Positions 62,741-64,000 of a stretch of 64,000 bases of DNA are shown here, piece by piece; the first letter of the stretch is position 1, and each line of letters opens with the position of its first letter. The translations under genes were made by a program, and so were the position numbers. Source of the stretch: Sulfitobacter litoralis (lineage in GTDB: Bacteria > Pseudomonadota > Alphaproteobacteria > Rhodobacterales > Rhodobacteraceae); contig NZ_FNJD01000009.1 in NCBI RefSeq assembly GCF_900103185.1, positions 1 through 64,000 on the forward strand, read 5' to 3'. A model generated the notes under the pieces. That model saw only the letters and a program-made list of their open reading frames with translations. It had not been told where the DNA came from and searched no databases.

Positions 62741-64000
62741 TGTACAGCTACACCGAATTCGATGACGCCTTTATCGCCGAACGCAACGCGCAATTCCGCG
62801 GGCAGGTTGAACGCCGCATTGACGGCTCCCTGACCGAGGATGAATTCAAACCGCTGCGCCTGATGAACGGGCTCTACCTGCAACTGCACGCCTATATGCT
62901 GCGGGTGGCCATTCCCTATGGCACGCTCAGCAGCCGCCAGATGCACAAGCTGGCCGATATCGCTGCCAAATGGGATAAGGGCTACGGCCATTTCACCACG
63001 CGCCAGAACATCCAGTACAACTGGCCCCAGCTGCGCGATGTCCCCGATATGCTGGACGCGCTGGCCGAGGTGAACATGCACGCCATCCAGACCAGCGGCA
63101 ACACCATCCGCAACGTGACCGCCGACCATTTCGCCGGTGCCGCCGCGGATGAAATCGCCGATCCGCGCCCCGTGGCCGAACTGATCCGGCAGTGGTCCAC
63201 CGACCACCCCGAATTCCAGTTCCTGCCGCGCAAGTTCAAGGTCGCTGTCTCTGGCGCCCCCCATGACCGTGCGGTGATCAAGGCCCATGATATCGGCCTC
63301 CAAATCGTCGAGAAAGACGGCGAAATCGGCTATCAAGTCATCGTCGGCGGCGGCCTTGGCCGGACCCCGATGATTGGCAAGGTGCTGTATGAATTCGTCA
63401 GCTCGGAAGACCTGTTGCCCACGCTCGAAGCCATCGTATCGGTCTATAACCTCCTGGGCCGGCGCGATAATAAGTACAAGGCGCGGATCAAGATCACCGT
63501 GCATGAGAACGGCATCGATGACATCCGCGCACGGGTGGACGCCCGCTATGCGCTGATCCGCCCGCAGTTCACCGGCGTTGACCAGCAGATGCTGTCGCGC
63601 ATCGAGGCGGATTTCGCCAGCCCGACGTTTAAAACGGCCCCAATCGACACGTTTACCGCCGCCTATAACAGCGATCCGGTGTTCAAAAGCTGGGCCGACA
63701 CCAACTTGACCGATCACCGTGAAGACGGCTATGCCATCGTGTCGATCAGCCTCAAGGCGCATGGCGAAACACCCGGCGACGCGACCGCAGAACAGATGCA
63801 CCGCATGGCGGAACTGGCCGCCGAATACGGCCACGACGAACTGCGCATCAGCCACGAGCAGAACGTGATCCTGCCCCATGTGCACCGCAGCGACCTACCC
63901 GCCTTGCACGCGTCGCTCAAGCAGGTCGGCCTCGCCACCGCTAATATCGGACTGATCAGCGACATCATCGCCTGCCCCGGCATGGACTACTGCGCGCTGG
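62740..64000 (+). CDS. cysI: Nitrite/sulfite reductase (CysI-type hemoprotein), 3' end cut by window edge
   Basis: 420 residues are visible, open to the end of the window. They have the two ferredoxin-like half domains of the family: MLRVAIPYGTLSSRQMHKLA, YGHFTTRQNIQYNWPQLRDV (Arg residues for siroheme), AIQTSGNTIRNVTADHFAG, and KFKVAVSGAPHDRAVIKAHD with VGGGLGRTPMIG. The last residues, ACPGMDYCAL, are the start of the Cys region that holds the coupled [4Fe-4S]-siroheme center. It reduces sulfite to sulfide for cysteine synthesis, or nitrite; the context favours sulfite. Confidence 0.93.
   Translation, partial: MYSYTEFDDAFIAERNAQFRGQVERRIDGSLTEDEFKPLRLMNGLYLQLHAYMLRVAIPYGTLSSRQMHKLADIAAKWDKGYGHFTTRQNIQYNWPQLRDVPDMLDALAEVNMHAIQTSGNTIRNVTADHFAGAAADEIADPRPVAELIRQWSTDHPEFQFLPRKFKVAVSGAPHDRAVIKAHDIGLQIVEKDGEIGYQVIVGGGLGRTPMIGKVLYEFVSSEDLLPTLEAIVSVYNLLGRRDNKYKARIKITVHENGIDDIRARVDARYALIRPQFTGVDQQMLSRIEADFASPTFKTAPIDTFTAAYNSDPVFKSWADTNLTDHREDGYAIVSISLKAHGETPGDATAEQMHRMAELAAEYGHDELRISHEQNVILPHVHRSDLPALHASLKQVGLATANIGLISDIIACPGMDYCAL

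Noticed and set aside
62734-63885. 383-residue minus frame at the right end
   Set aside because: Antisense shadow of the sulfite reductase gene, which is open on the plus strand to the window edge.

Overview
The window looks like a chromosomal segment of a marine Roseobacter-group alphaproteobacterium (Rhodobacteraceae; Sulfitobacter-like, genus not certain). The reasons are a BioR/BioY/BioB biotin locus with BioR boxes, TRAP transporters of both TAXI and DctPQM type, a lon-HU pair, a cysG/DUF2849/cysI sulfite-reduction locus, an ArsJ-type arsenate locus and short, often overlapping operons.

Layout. (1) 1-9.1 kb is an accessory, gene-poor and visibly more AT-rich stretch. It holds the 3' end of an IS256-type transposase abutting a truncated MazG-type gene, a uracil-DNA-glycosylase-family gene, a minus-strand TIR / SLOG / TIR three-gene operon (candidate NAD- or nucleotide-signal antiphage system, its last gene carrying an in-frame amber codon), an unrecognised gene, about 1.5 kb without a convincing gene, and an IS3-family element. 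The transposase of that IS3 element is broken by two copies of a 41-43 bp palindromic insert. (2) 8.5-16.8 kb: acyltransferase, HxlR regulator with divergent MATE exporter, RsgA, ArsC/Spx-like protein, DUF998 membrane protein and a molybdenum hydroxylase pair. (3) 16.8-25.3 kb: YaeQ, a four-gene osmoprotectant ABC importer, a DUF1007 + NicO metal transport pair, and the bioR-bioY-bioB biotin locus. (4) 25.4-29.5 kb: a thioesterase and an arsR::arsC - gapdh - arsJ arsenate export operon. (5) 29.5-32.7 kb: TAXI-TRAP transporter. (6) 33.3-40.9 kb: a TPP riboswitch followed by ten overlapping thiamin genes (thiD, thiO, thiS, thiG, thiE, thiF-like, thiY, tenA, thiZ, thiX). (7) 40.9-52.7 kb: housekeeping genes (crotonase, tRNA-Val, HU, Lon, OYE, Tgt, RimK-like ligase, SufT-like, GDPD, HesB/IscA, TpiA). 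(8) 52.8-59.2 kb: dctMQP with a DctB/DctD two-component system and two matched palindromic operators; the DctD has lost the sigma-54 contact loop. (9) 59.2-64 kb: cytochrome P450, Lrp regulator, cysG-DUF2849-cysI (cut by the window end).

The most interesting parts are the TIR-SLOG-TIR operon with its amber codon, the two palindromic insertions that break an IS3 transposase but jointly restore frame, and the DctD regulator without GAFTGA next to clear operators. No CRISPR array, rRNA or replication origin was seen. Functions are read from motifs by eye; no database search was run.
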